Positions 43,166 through 52,031 of a DNA stretch of 64,000 nt are shown one piece after another. Source of the DNA: an uncultured Chitinophaga sp. (GTDB lineage Bacteria > Bacteroidota > Bacteroidia > Cytophagales > Cyclobacteriaceae). The notes beneath the pieces are model-generated. The model did no database searches, was not told the DNA's origin, and saw only the letters and a program-made list of their open reading frames with translations. Made by a program: the position numbers and the translations under genes. The stretch's first letter is position 1. Each line of letters begins with the position of its first letter. The stretch spans positions 62,001 through 126,000 of the forward strand of contig CABHOK010000008.1 in assembly GCA_902168205.1 (NCBI GenBank), in the 5' to 3' direction.

Positions 43166-44401
43166 TTATGCCATCGCGGAGTCGCCATCGGGTATCGGAA
43201 AGTCTCCAACCGGTGGACGCACGCGTGCCGGCATGGTGGCACGCATGCGTGTACGCCATGTATTTATATTGTTTCGAATGAAATTATACCGTGCCGGAGA
43301 GCGCTGTTGAAGTACAATGGGAGTGTTTATATAGGCTGCTATCGATTCAGCAAAATCTTCACTGGGACCTCCATCGACAGCGTATCGCGACATGGGCTGC
43401 TCGCTAACGGTATCATCAAACCAACGACCTGTTGTTATTCGATGTTGAGCCGGTGGTTGTGTTTGACTCGCGATTGCAGCGCGTACGGTTGGCTGGCCTA
43501 TATCATATAGCTCTGCCGGGTTGCCAATCCATCCTACCGCTGCTCTGAAATCAACAAAGGTCTGGTTATTCTGCGATGCCATAGCCGCTTCGGCAACACC
43601 ATGTCCCAGCTCATGTGTGATGGTGCGCGCTATATCTCGCTCGCGGTTCCTGGTTGCTATGGGTGCTCCGCCCGGAGTGTTGATTCCGATAGCAGGATTC
43701 GTTGAACCACTAAAGGCCTCGAAGATCGTGAGGCTTCCTGCTCCGAACATCGCACCTATAGTTGAATCCGGAACGCCAACACCTGCATCATTGGGCTCGT
43801 AAAATACTTTGAAGAAAGTAATGGATGTAATCGTAGGTATAGCACCCAAAGCATCAGCCATATCTTCAATCCCATTGATGATACTGGTATAGTCATCAGA
43901 TGCCGTTCCCGGATCCCATCGCTGCCAGCCTGGAATTGTAACCGTGGGTATATTTCTTCTTGTGCTGCGTTGTTCCTGTTCTTGTTGTGTACCCGTATGT
44001 ATATCACTAACGCCAAAATGCGTACGAACATAATTATCGAATTCTGTCCGGCTTATATTTCCGGTTGGCCGGTATCGCTGTGTGATGACAGGTGTTACAG
44101 TTGGTAGCGGAGCCACGGGCACCGGTCTGGGTTGTCGTTGAATAACGGGCATGCCTGATGTCGTTCCGTGTACAGCAGGCAATGATTGGTTTACTTTTCG
44201 TTGAATGAATGCCGATAGATTGCTACGGTGCGAGGTAGCGTCCGTCATAATACTATTTTCCTGCCGTAAACCTGTTGCAAGCGAGAGATCATACAAAGGC
44301 ATATATATATCGTTTGTCTGTTGAGCGGGGTCGCTATAGCTGCGGTTTCCCAAGGCGACAGATTCAGGTTTTGCCGGTATAGGTGCGATTGTTTGATACA
44401 T
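43166..44401 (-). CDS. eCIS cargo candidate without DUF4157: zinc metalloprotease-like protein
   Basis: The product is 411 residues. It lacks the Cys-x-x-Cys leader and DUF4157 domain but keeps short motifs seen at leader ends in its neighbours: SAFIQRK at residues 63-69 and PVIQRQ at 85-90. A Pro-rich linker (PRPVPVAPLPTVTP) follows. The catalytic motif is ITHELGHGVAEA (His263, Glu264, His267), and about 105 residues later GPSEDFAESIAAYINTP supplies a Glu that could be the third ligand, as in gluzincins. The C-terminal part YNFIRNNINTWR resembles the end of lethal-factor-like zinc peptidase domains. It lies between two DUF4157 genes, 3 bp from the upstream one, so it is probably also a payload. 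Confidence 0.7.
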   Translation of the reverse strand: MYQTIAPIPAKPESVALGNRSYSDPAQQTNDIYMPLYDLSLATGLRQENSIMTDATSHRSNLSAFIQRKVNQSLPAVHGTTSGMPVIQRQPRPVPVAPLPTVTPVITQRYRPTGNISRTEFDNYVRTHFGVSDIHTGTQQEQEQRSTRRNIPTVTIPGWQRWDPGTASDDYTSIINGIEDMADALGAIPTITSITFFKVFYEPNDAGVGVPDSTIGAMFGAGSLTIFEAFSGSTNPAIGINTPGGAPIATRNRERDIARTITHELGHGVAEAAMASQNNQTFVDFRAAVGWIGNPAELYDIGQPTVRAAIASQTQPPAQHRITTGRWFDDTVSEQPMSRYAVDGGPSEDFAESIAAYINTPIVLQQRSPARYNFIRNNINTWRTRMRATMPARVRPPVGDFPIPDGDSAMA

Positions 44402-44404
44402 ATA

Positions 44405-45589
44405 TTAACCGTTTGTGTGCGCTGCACAAGATGGAGGTGCTGCTCTTCCGGATACACGAAGCGCGAATGATTCAAAACAACTTGCATCAGCTCTTCTCAA
44501 GGCATCCACTTCATGTCGTGCCATGTGAAACCAGATATGAAATGGTTCGTGCAGAAGAGTGGCACCTTGCTCGTCCGGTGTATCCCAGAAAGTCTGACAA
44601 AGCACGATCAACCTGTTTCCCGGACAAGAGAAAGCAAAGTCATTGCCACAATTACCAGTCTGGCATCCAACGAGGGAAACATTACCGATTCCCAGACCCA
44701 TGTATCGTAAGTAGCCCGATTGAAGTGTCTCTCTTACTCTGACAAACCTCTGGATCTGTTGTCGTATTAGTCCCCGATGCGCTACGTTGTTAAAGGACAA
44801 CCCCAGTTCCTCATTTAGTATCAACTCGGCATTTGCGTCTACGGGATTTCCGGCTACAGCATTTGCCAATTGTGTTGTTAAAGTGTCTTCGGCATTTTGA
44901 GCCAGTTGAATCGCATCCGTGTCAGCATCGCGTATAGCATCGATAACTTCTTGTCGTGTCAGACCTAACCTGGTTAGCATGGGCTGTGTTGTTACCACAT
45001 TTGCGTCAATGACTCTTCGTTGAATCTGTTTTCTTTGTAAATCGGTTCCTTGTTGTACAACGTGCGTCAACTCATGCGCGAGCAAATGTTTTCCTTCGGA
45101 GGACTCCGGACTATATTTACCTGTATTGAAGTATACATCATTGCCAACCGTAAACGCCTGCGCATTTAGTTCGGACGACAACGCAACGGCCTGGCTATCG
45201 GTGTGAATGCGTACGCCGGAGAAATCTGTACCAAAACGACTCTCCATAAAATTTTTCGTAGGTGTATCGAGCGATGTACCACTTCCCTTCGTCTCCTGAA
45301 TTTTATTAGACACTGCATCGGAAGCTATACTTGTATTTCCGGATGCTTCTTTCTTTTGTATGAAGGACGTTATCGGTTTTCGTTGTGCCTTCTCTTCCTC
45401 TTCACATTTAGAACACTTACGTTGAACGATGCCGTTTGCAGGCAGGCGCATCACCTGGTCTGCAACCGCATCGGCTTGTGCTTCCATTGAGTCGTTAACG
45501 GAACCAACCGCCAGCTTGCATTGGATATTGGCGGCTGCGGATGAATGGCTTTTACTATCATTGTTATTCTTCGAAAGCTCGCTCTCCAT
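44405..45589 (-). CDS. eCIS cargo candidate: DUF4157 leader plus small HExxH metalloprotease domain
   Basis: The product is 394 residues. The leader (residues 20-82) has Cys59/Cys62 in RKCSKCEEEE and SFIQKK at about 75-80; the DUF4157 core is at about 105-180 with HELTHVVQQ. The rest (about 195-394) ends in a metalloprotease motif: LIVLCQTFW, then LLHEPFHIWFHMA (His347, Glu348, His351) and later ADASCFESFALRVSG. The latter occupies the place of the NADSY motif in M35-like peptidases, but the third-ligand Asp is not obvious. It is the first cargo gene after the ATPase and is separated from the next gene by 3 bp. Confidence 0.8.
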   Translation of the reverse strand: MESELSKNNNDSKSHSSAAANIQCKLAVGSVNDSMEAQADAVADQVMRLPANGIVQRKCSKCEEEEKAQRKPITSFIQKKEASGNTSIASDAVSNKIQETKGSGTSLDTPTKNFMESRFGTDFSGVRIHTDSQAVALSSELNAQAFTVGNDVYFNTGKYSPESSEGKHLLAHELTHVVQQGTDLQRKQIQRRVIDANVVTTQPMLTRLGLTRQEVIDAIRDADTDAIQLAQNAEDTLTTQLANAVAGNPVDANAELILNEELGLSFNNVAHRGLIRQQIQRFVRVRETLQSGYLRYMGLGIGNVSLVGCQTGNCGNDFAFSCPGNRLIVLCQTFWDTPDEQGATLLHEPFHIWFHMARHEVDALRRADASCFESFALRVSGRAAPPSCAAHTNG

Positions 45590-45610
45590 AGACTATATCT
45601 TTAATGATAC

Positions 45611-47113
45611 TTACATCGTCTTCCCTTCTTTTTTAAACTCCTTGCGGATACCCTGTAACAGATCATCCACTGTTACCACGTTGTCATTGCGATTCAGTGC
45701 CAGCAGCGAGGCAAACTGAACAACATTTATAATAGATCCTCCCGAAAGTTCATACTGTTGTGCGATACGCTCCATGTCACTGCTGGACGGTGGCTGACAT
45801 ACTTCACTGAATGCACCGTTCCACAGACGAAGGCGTTCGCGCGGCTGCGGTTTTTGGAAATGTATAATGGACTGCAATCGTCTTGTGAAAGCTTCATCGA
45901 CATTGTTGCGCATGTTCGAAGCGAGTATAACAAGTCCCGGGTAGTCTTCGAGACGTTGCAATAAGTAAGCTATCTCCTGGTTGGCATACTTATCATGTGC
46001 ATCCGATATACCGGTTCGTTTACCAAACAAGGCATCGGCTTCATCGAAGAAAAGTATCCAGTTCTTATTCTCGGCTTTGCGGAATACTTTTTCCAGGTTC
46101 TTCTCAGTCTCTCCTATATATTTCGAAATCACCATTGACAGATCAACCCGGTATACATCGAGATTATATAGTTTGCCGAGCAATGCGGCCGTAAGCGTTT
46201 TACCAGTACCTGGTGGACCATGAAATAAAGCTTTATAGCCTGGCTTAAGTTTCTTATCCATCCCCCACTCTTCATATAGTGTCTTTCCATACTTTAACCA
46301 CACGCGAAGTTCATCGAGTTGTTGTGCGGTGAATTCATCCACCACGAGATCGGTCCACTCCATTTTTGTCGTAAGGCGTTTCGCAGGGAACTCCATGCTG
46401 AATGCAGGCTTGCGAATATTACCGGTAGTAAAGAAATCTACATACTCATCAGTAATGAGAATGGAACTGCTATAGAAAGGTTCGCTGCCAGAGCTGTGGT
46501 CAAGTTGAATGATGTTGTGTGCTGAGAATATATGATCAGGCTCAAACAATCTATATACTCTGAAACGGTAACTCAAATCATTACCCGCCAGTAAGAACAG
46601 TGCTGTCTCAATGGTGGGAACGAAGCCACTGTGCCGGTTTCCCTTTACGCCACCGAACTCGGTATAGCCTCTGCCCAGCGGTTTGTTGATCGAGAAGAAT
46701 ACATCCAGTAAATGCGGTTGCACATGTGGAATGATGGCCAGGATAAGGACAAGCCGTTCGTCAGCATTGAGCTTGTAGTAGTTAACGAACTCAGCATATA
46801 CGGAAGTATCTTGTGTGAGGTCCGGGATGGGTATATTTTCGCCCAGCCCAACCGTTGTGGAGTTGTCCAATTGAGTGCCTTTCGTACCGGAGCTTCGGTT
46901 TAATATCTTGTTGATCCAGCTATGTTCTTTCTCCTGCTGGATTTCGAGTTTGTCTTTCGGAAAGTAATCCTGCAGACGTTCGTTTACCACGCGGGCGAAC
47001 CAGCCGATCTCGCGTGCAAGTGTCTCTGCATTTCGATCAAGTGGAGAACCCGTCATACCAGCCTCCGACACGATCAGTTCTTGTCCTATACTATTTTGTT
47101 TACCATTCAACAT
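45611..47113 (-). CDS. eCIS AAA+ ATPase (Afp15-like)
   Basis: The product is 500 residues. The N-terminal 230 residues form a helical/mixed domain; the C-terminal half is one AAA+ module. Walker A is FHGPPGTGKTLTAALLG (about 298-306 for the P-loop), Walker B WILFFDEADALFG, sensor 1 VILASNMRNNVDEA and Arg finger region FTRRLQSIIHF. The same arrangement is found in Afp15/Pvc15, needed for assembly of contractile injection particles and possibly cargo loading. Its start overlaps the tape measure gene by 14 nt. It sits between the structural genes and the cargo genes, the usual place in such loci. Confidence 0.92.
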   Translation of the reverse strand: MLNGKQNSIGQELIVSEAGMTGSPLDRNAETLAREIGWFARVVNERLQDYFPKDKLEIQQEKEHSWINKILNRSSGTKGTQLDNSTTVGLGENIPIPDLTQDTSVYAEFVNYYKLNADERLVLILAIIPHVQPHLLDVFFSINKPLGRGYTEFGGVKGNRHSGFVPTIETALFLLAGNDLSYRFRVYRLFEPDHIFSAHNIIQLDHSSGSEPFYSSSILITDEYVDFFTTGNIRKPAFSMEFPAKRLTTKMEWTDLVVDEFTAQQLDELRVWLKYGKTLYEEWGMDKKLKPGYKALFHGPPGTGKTLTAALLGKLYNLDVYRVDLSMVISKYIGETEKNLEKVFRKAENKNWILFFDEADALFGKRTGISDAHDKYANQEIAYLLQRLEDYPGLVILASNMRNNVDEAFTRRLQSIIHFQKPQPRERLRLWNGAFSEVCQPPSSSDMERIAQQYELSGGSIINVVQFASLLALNRNDNVVTVDDLLQGIRKEFKKEGKTM

Positions 47114-48467
47114 AGATCAGGTAATTATTCCAGGGCAATGTTATAGTAGTATATCCCCACGGAAGTTTCTCCAACAGAACATCCATCGTCTTTCGCTCTA
47201 CCTGCAATAGCCAGTGTCCATCGTTTCGCGATAAACTTCCGTCACGTACCAGGAAACTGTTTCGTAAACCATCGACCGAAGTATTTCGGAGTGCCTGCCA
47301 ATGCTCGATGATTGCGTTTAATAGGACAATCGCTTCGTCCAGTTCCTTCTGCTGTAAAGCGGCATCCAGTGGTACAGGTTCTTCTATCGGCACACCACAT
47401 AGTAATTTCTCCAGTACCAGGCTATATTCCGGAGTATACTGCTCTCCTGTGCAGAGAAATCGTACCAGTTGCACACCTTTATATTGTGCTGCTTTGCTTT
47501 TCCACGATACGCCATCCAGTAAATCAATTTTCTGAAAGAATGGTCGGAGAAACTGCGCAAGTAAAACAGCACCCGCATATTTGGAAATATACTTCTCTGC
47601 AACAGGCGTTGTATCAGCAGGCATTGCGCTGGCTTCAGTATTCACTATAGCGCCAAATGGAGTTGTGTTCTGCCCAATCGCCGTAGGCAACGCAGTTACT
47701 GCATTCTGCAATTCTTGTTGAGATGCACCGGAAAAAATGCGAGGAACAGATTTCTCAAATATAGTCTGAACCTGGTTGGCATTGTCCGCCTCTGATAACG
47801 CGGGGACATGTTCCAATACTATATCCGCGAGCAGTATATCTGTTCTTTCCACACTTGATGCCAGCGAATTGTGTTGCTCCAGGATCATATCTGTCCATGT
47901 TTTATATACCTGTACTATTGGCAACAGCGCGGGTAAGGCAGCTACGATTTTATAGCGGGTATCCGGGTTCAATTGCAAAACAATTCTTCGCCACAGGTTT
48001 TCATTGAACCTGTTTCGTTGTAGAAAATTCACAAAACCTTCTTTGTGTTTTTGCATTTGCTCCGATACAATTGCATCTATATCCAGTTCTTTTTCATCGG
48101 CCCACCATGGTGTAGTGCCTGCCAGCAGGAAATATTGCAACAACTCAACCTGTGAACGCTGTATGGATTCCCTCCTTTCTTCGGGTGGTATAGAAGCGAT
48201 CTTCTGCAACAGTGCTTCTTCAAATTTTCCCGAGAATACATCTGCAAACGTCTGGTAAAATGTATAGGTACTGAATGTACCCAGATCAAGTTCCAGTCTA
48301 TTCAGATGAATCCATTCGTCCTCGGCAATATACCGTGAGCATACGCGATCAATTACGACCTCAATCTGTTGCTGCAGTGCGAGGCTGAAGTTATGCCGCA
48401 GTTGCAGCGCCTGCTCCTCGCTCGGGCAATGGATTTCGATGCGTAATTGATTCACCAGATGCTTCAT
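47100..48467 (-). CDS. Contractile injection system tape measure protein (Afp14-like)
   Basis: The product is 455 residues. The N-terminus (HLVNQLRIEIHCPSEEQALQ) and the following IHLNRLELDLGTFSTYTFYQ match the N-terminal domain of CIS tape-measure proteins, which set particle length. The body is mostly helical. It ends with a beta segment (WGYTTITLPWNNYLIYVEW) that reads like the C-terminal motif of eCIS length-control proteins. Its shorter length compared with phage tape measures suggests a short particle. It follows the 1164-residue baseplate gene by 40 bp and overlaps the ATPase gene by 14 nt. Confidence 0.82.
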   Translation of the reverse strand: MKHLVNQLRIEIHCPSEEQALQLRHNFSLALQQQIEVVIDRVCSRYIAEDEWIHLNRLELDLGTFSTYTFYQTFADVFSGKFEEALLQKIASIPPEERRESIQRSQVELLQYFLLAGTTPWWADEKELDIDAIVSEQMQKHKEGFVNFLQRNRFNENLWRRIVLQLNPDTRYKIVAALPALLPIVQVYKTWTDMILEQHNSLASSVERTDILLADIVLEHVPALSEADNANQVQTIFEKSVPRIFSGASQQELQNAVTALPTAIGQNTTPFGAIVNTEASAMPADTTPVAEKYISKYAGAVLLAQFLRPFFQKIDLLDGVSWKSKAAQYKGVQLVRFLCTGEQYTPEYSLVLEKLLCGVPIEEPVPLDAALQQKELDEAIVLLNAIIEHWQALRNTSVDGLRNSFLVRDGSLSRNDGHWLLQVERKTMDVLLEKLPWGYTTITLPWNNYLIYVEW

Positions 48468-48507
48468 CCTACTTTTAAAATCTCATCATACATATATTCT
48501 CAACGGA

Positions 48508-51500
48508 TCATTCATGACAGTCATCTTCGCAGCAACCACAAGGCTTCAGCGTATTGATTGCTTCCACCAGCGGGTTAACATGTTCGTACGATGGCATCTC
48601 GGTAAGTGCCATCTCGCGGAGCCATTGCTGGTATACATTTTCAAATGCTTTCATATCGCTGGTGCCGATCCACATGATCTTGAAGTGGACATGAGCCGGT
48701 GCTTCTGATTGAATCGTTTTCTCCACCAGTGTGCGGAATGTAGGATCGCGAAAGCGTTTTGGCCAGCACGGCAATACAATGGTTGCCCTGAATGAATACG
48801 GGTCTTCATTGTGATCGCAGGGGTTTTCCTGGCAGTACATGTCCAATTCAAAAGCGAAGTAGCGCATCAGGTTTTGTATCTCCACTTCAATATCATTGGC
48901 AATTGTCTCTCCGTTTTCAATCTGCTGTTTTGTACGCTTGTTGAAGATAAAAAGACTTTGCGCCAGCACAATATCATTCTCTCCGTGAATGATAAAGCTA
49001 TACCGCAGACTATCCGGATCTTCCTGCTGATTGGACACAATTTCGTATTGTATACGCTCCGATCCATACTCTTGCAGATCACGTACGCGCTTGGCGAGCG
49101 ACTCGTAGCGTCTGAACTTCAGCGGCACAGGTTCTTCATTCTCATCCGGTGATACTTCCTGGAAGAGTATAGATTGATCGAACTTCTGCGTAGTCGGATT
49201 CTGCCGGAAGTATTCCAATATCCACGGCATTTTATCATAGCATTTCCGTGCCGGTATACGTCTGATCTTCTTCCGGTATTTTGGTGTCTCCGTTTCTTCA
49301 AGTCCTTTACCAAGGTCGCAGCTGTCGAGGCATACATCGAGTAATTTTACTTCGATTGCTTCATTAGCTTCATCCAGTATTTCATCAAACTTCGGCCGCA
49401 GGAGTAAATGTTCTACGAGATGAAGTCCTTCATTGTCATTCATGCGTTCGATCAGGTATTGCAGTTTTTTATATACCTTCTCACGATCCTGGCGTGAAGT
49501 ATATTTACCGCTATAGCCGAGCACTACCGCCTGTTCCTCATCGGTATTGTCCCAAAGTTCAAAGGAAAATGTTCCAACCTTACCGGCCGATTTACGCGTA
49601 TGATGTTTCAGGTCATCGAGGAATTTGAAGTATTTGCGTTCATCTGCGTAGGTTAAAATTTCATTGACGAGCAGATCGGTGCAACAACCTGCTATTACTC
49701 CCACGCTTGTGAACAGAACTTCTTTTGTCTCCGGATCTATAAGTTTGATAACATTCAGTGGTTTGCCAAGCTTGTTCACCTTTTGCGATGTAGTATTTGT
49801 TTTCGGATCGGTAACCATCAGTGGTTCGATCACAAGAAAATCAATAGACAATGTTCTTCTGTCTGCATACTTGAAGCCGAGCAAACGACTCACTCTTCGT
49901 TCGGTTCCGGATACATTGGAGGTGTCCCATATTTCCGGATGAGCGTAGTTATACCCTTTACCACGGTTCGTACTTATCTTGTAATACTCTCCGTTCGCGA
50001 GTATACGGATCTTGTCTGATGCAAGTCGTTCCTCAACTTTATAGGGTGTGAGCCATCGTGTTATACTTTCATACTCGGTCAGGTCTTCACTGAACCTGGC
50101 GAGCATGTGATTCAGAAATTTATTTCTGCGAATCAGAAATTTCTTCGGTGTCTCTACGAGGTTCTCCAGTACCTGCGTGAAGTCGTGGAGTATCTGATCC
50201 CAATGATCAGCTCCACGACCCTGATGATCAATCAACAGTTTTTGCAGGTCATCAATCTCCGTTAACGCGCGGGTAAAGTAAGTCCGGTTAACGGTGTCAT
50301 CGAATGTAAACAGATCTTTTACATGGTTAAGCTGTACAAGGTAATCAGCCATTAGCTGCTCAAAGAAAAGCAGGTAGCCCTTGAGTTGTAAAGCCTGTAT
50401 TTTTCTTTTATCACTGGCATCGGCAGGTAAACCGGCACGTTCGCTTACGCCATAGCACATGGGCAACGACTCTGTTACCGGGAAGTAATCTTCCAATGCC
50501 ATATACTCTCCGGAGGGCACAGGTAAATCACGTTGCACACCTTCGAGTTTATATTTGCGTTCCAGTACTTTATGATCATGGAACATCTTCAGCATACGAT
50601 CGGGATTCCGATCCGCAGGTGAACCGAGATTATAGGTAATAAAATCACGCTGCTTGCAAAACATCATCGTTGACATCGATGGTTGTATTCGCGCAATCTT
50701 CTTCTCTTCCTGCAGGAAGGTGATCCATTCATTAAAATAATTTTTACCGGAGCTATCATTATCAAAACCGAGGAAGGGCAACCGTAAATACGTGATAGCT
50801 TTCACGCCTGGTATATCGGCAATCTCATTGATGATATCAGATAACCGGATGTCACGGTACAGGTCGGTTTTTTCCAATTCGCTCTCTTCGATAAAGCCAT
50901 GCTTCAGTGCCGGCCCTTCAAAGATCTCGTCAATGGTATAGCCTTTATCCAGCATCTGCTGAATGGTATAAAATGGTATGGAAGGCGTAAAATATTTATA
51001 GATCGTAAAATATATAGCGGCCAATACTGCATCCGGATCGGCATATTCTTCCAGTGCAATGGAACCTGCTATACCGAAGTCTTCATACTCAACCGCCTGC
51101 ACGCTCAGAAAATCTTCACAGAGATTACGATGACCGGTAAGGCGTTCGATAACACGTTGCCGTATTTCATCGCGCTCTTCATTCTGAATTACATCTTCTT
51201 CGTATTCCACCATTACGTTATAGAGCCCTTCGAACTCAACGATCTTGGAAGGTATATAGGGTAATGCGAGAATAATGGCTTTCTCTTCTTCGAGTGATGT
51301 TCTGCGTGCAATCTTTCTGTCTTTTTTCCCGGCCAGCTTGTCCCGCTCTTTTATAAGCTTTTCTTTATCGAGCTCATCTTCGGTGTTTTCAATCTTCGTA
51401 TCAAGCTCGGCAATCTTTGCCTCAAGCTCGGTGATCGTTGTATTTATAGCCTGAATCGCTTCGTCTAGCCGTGTCGTTGCTTCCTGTTTTGCTGCCGTAA

Positions 51501-52002
51501 CCTGATCCTGCGTTACAGGATCAAGCTGCAGCTTTCCATAACACCCTTTGTCGTCAGCGTCTTCACACTGACAGTCATTATCTCTCCTTCTTTCGTATAT
51601 ATTGTAGTTGATCCAGAGCGGCACTTCGTAATTCTTGCTGGGCTCGACCCACGCGTTACGAACGCCCTTTACGTCAATAATTATCTTGCGATAGTCATTC
51701 AACGTTAGCGGGCTGTTGTGCAGTATTTTCCGGGCGGTATAGAATATTTCTTTCCAGGTATCCGGGGTAAGTTGCTCCGGTGCCAGCAAGTCCTTTATCT
51801 CGAACCCGGTGCGATACGCGAGGTCGGTTACGGCATAGCTCACCGCTTCGAGAATCGTTATACCCGGATCGGAATTGTTATACTCTGTCCAATGGTCGCT
51901 GCCGGTTTTTTCAATGTCTTTAAAGCCCTGCTTGCGAAGCGCTACATAGTCTTCTGCCGGTTGCAATGGATTTGATTTATCGAGTGTGATAGGGTCTTTC
52001 AT
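48508..52002 (-). CDS. Large eCIS baseplate protein (Afp12-like)
   Basis: The product is 1164 residues. Position directly after the gp47/J-type baseplate gene and the N-terminal segment GSDHWTEYNNSDPGITILEAVSYAVTD are characteristic of the Afp12/Pvc12 baseplate wedge proteins. This segment recurs in baseplate J proteins as SDPGVTLLE. A long charged coiled coil spans about residues 168-240 (ITELEAKIAELDTKIENTED, DELDKEKLIKERDKL) and is an insertion. The C-terminal region contains Cys-rich segments (LLDVCLDSCDLGKG; CGCCEDDCHE at the very end), unusual for a baseplate protein. It probably forms the wedge ring linking spike hub, sheath base and fibres. Confidence 0.85.
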   Translation of the reverse strand: MKDPITLDKSNPLQPAEDYVALRKQGFKDIEKTGSDHWTEYNNSDPGITILEAVSYAVTDLAYRTGFEIKDLLAPEQLTPDTWKEIFYTARKILHNSPLTLNDYRKIIIDVKGVRNAWVEPSKNYEVPLWINYNIYERRRDNDCQCEDADDKGCYGKLQLDPVTQDQVTAAKQEATTRLDEAIQAINTTITELEAKIAELDTKIENTEDELDKEKLIKERDKLAGKKDRKIARRTSLEEEKAIILALPYIPSKIVEFEGLYNVMVEYEEDVIQNEERDEIRQRVIERLTGHRNLCEDFLSVQAVEYEDFGIAGSIALEEYADPDAVLAAIYFTIYKYFTPSIPFYTIQQMLDKGYTIDEIFEGPALKHGFIEESELEKTDLYRDIRLSDIINEIADIPGVKAITYLRLPFLGFDNDSSGKNYFNEWITFLQEEKKIARIQPSMSTMMFCKQRDFITYNLGSPADRNPDRMLKMFHDHKVLERKYKLEGVQRDLPVPSGEYMALEDYFPVTESLPMCYGVSERAGLPADASDKRKIQALQLKGYLLFFEQLMADYLVQLNHVKDLFTFDDTVNRTYFTRALTEIDDLQKLLIDHQGRGADHWDQILHDFTQVLENLVETPKKFLIRRNKFLNHMLARFSEDLTEYESITRWLTPYKVEERLASDKIRILANGEYYKISTNRGKGYNYAHPEIWDTSNVSGTERRVSRLLGFKYADRRTLSIDFLVIEPLMVTDPKTNTTSQKVNKLGKPLNVIKLIDPETKEVLFTSVGVIAGCCTDLLVNEILTYADERKYFKFLDDLKHHTRKSAGKVGTFSFELWDNTDEEQAVVLGYSGKYTSRQDREKVYKKLQYLIERMNDNEGLHLVEHLLLRPKFDEILDEANEAIEVKLLDVCLDSCDLGKGLEETETPKYRKKIRRIPARKCYDKMPWILEYFRQNPTTQKFDQSILFQEVSPDENEEPVPLKFRRYESLAKRVRDLQEYGSERIQYEIVSNQQEDPDSLRYSFIIHGENDIVLAQSLFIFNKRTKQQIENGETIANDIEVEIQNLMRYFAFELDMYCQENPCDHNEDPYSFRATIVLPCWPKRFRDPTFRTLVEKTIQSEAPAHVHFKIMWIGTSDMKAFENVYQQWLREMALTEMPSYEHVNPLVEAINTLKPCGCCEDDCHE

Positions 52003-52031
52003 ATTTATACGGGGCTATACTTACCTCAACT

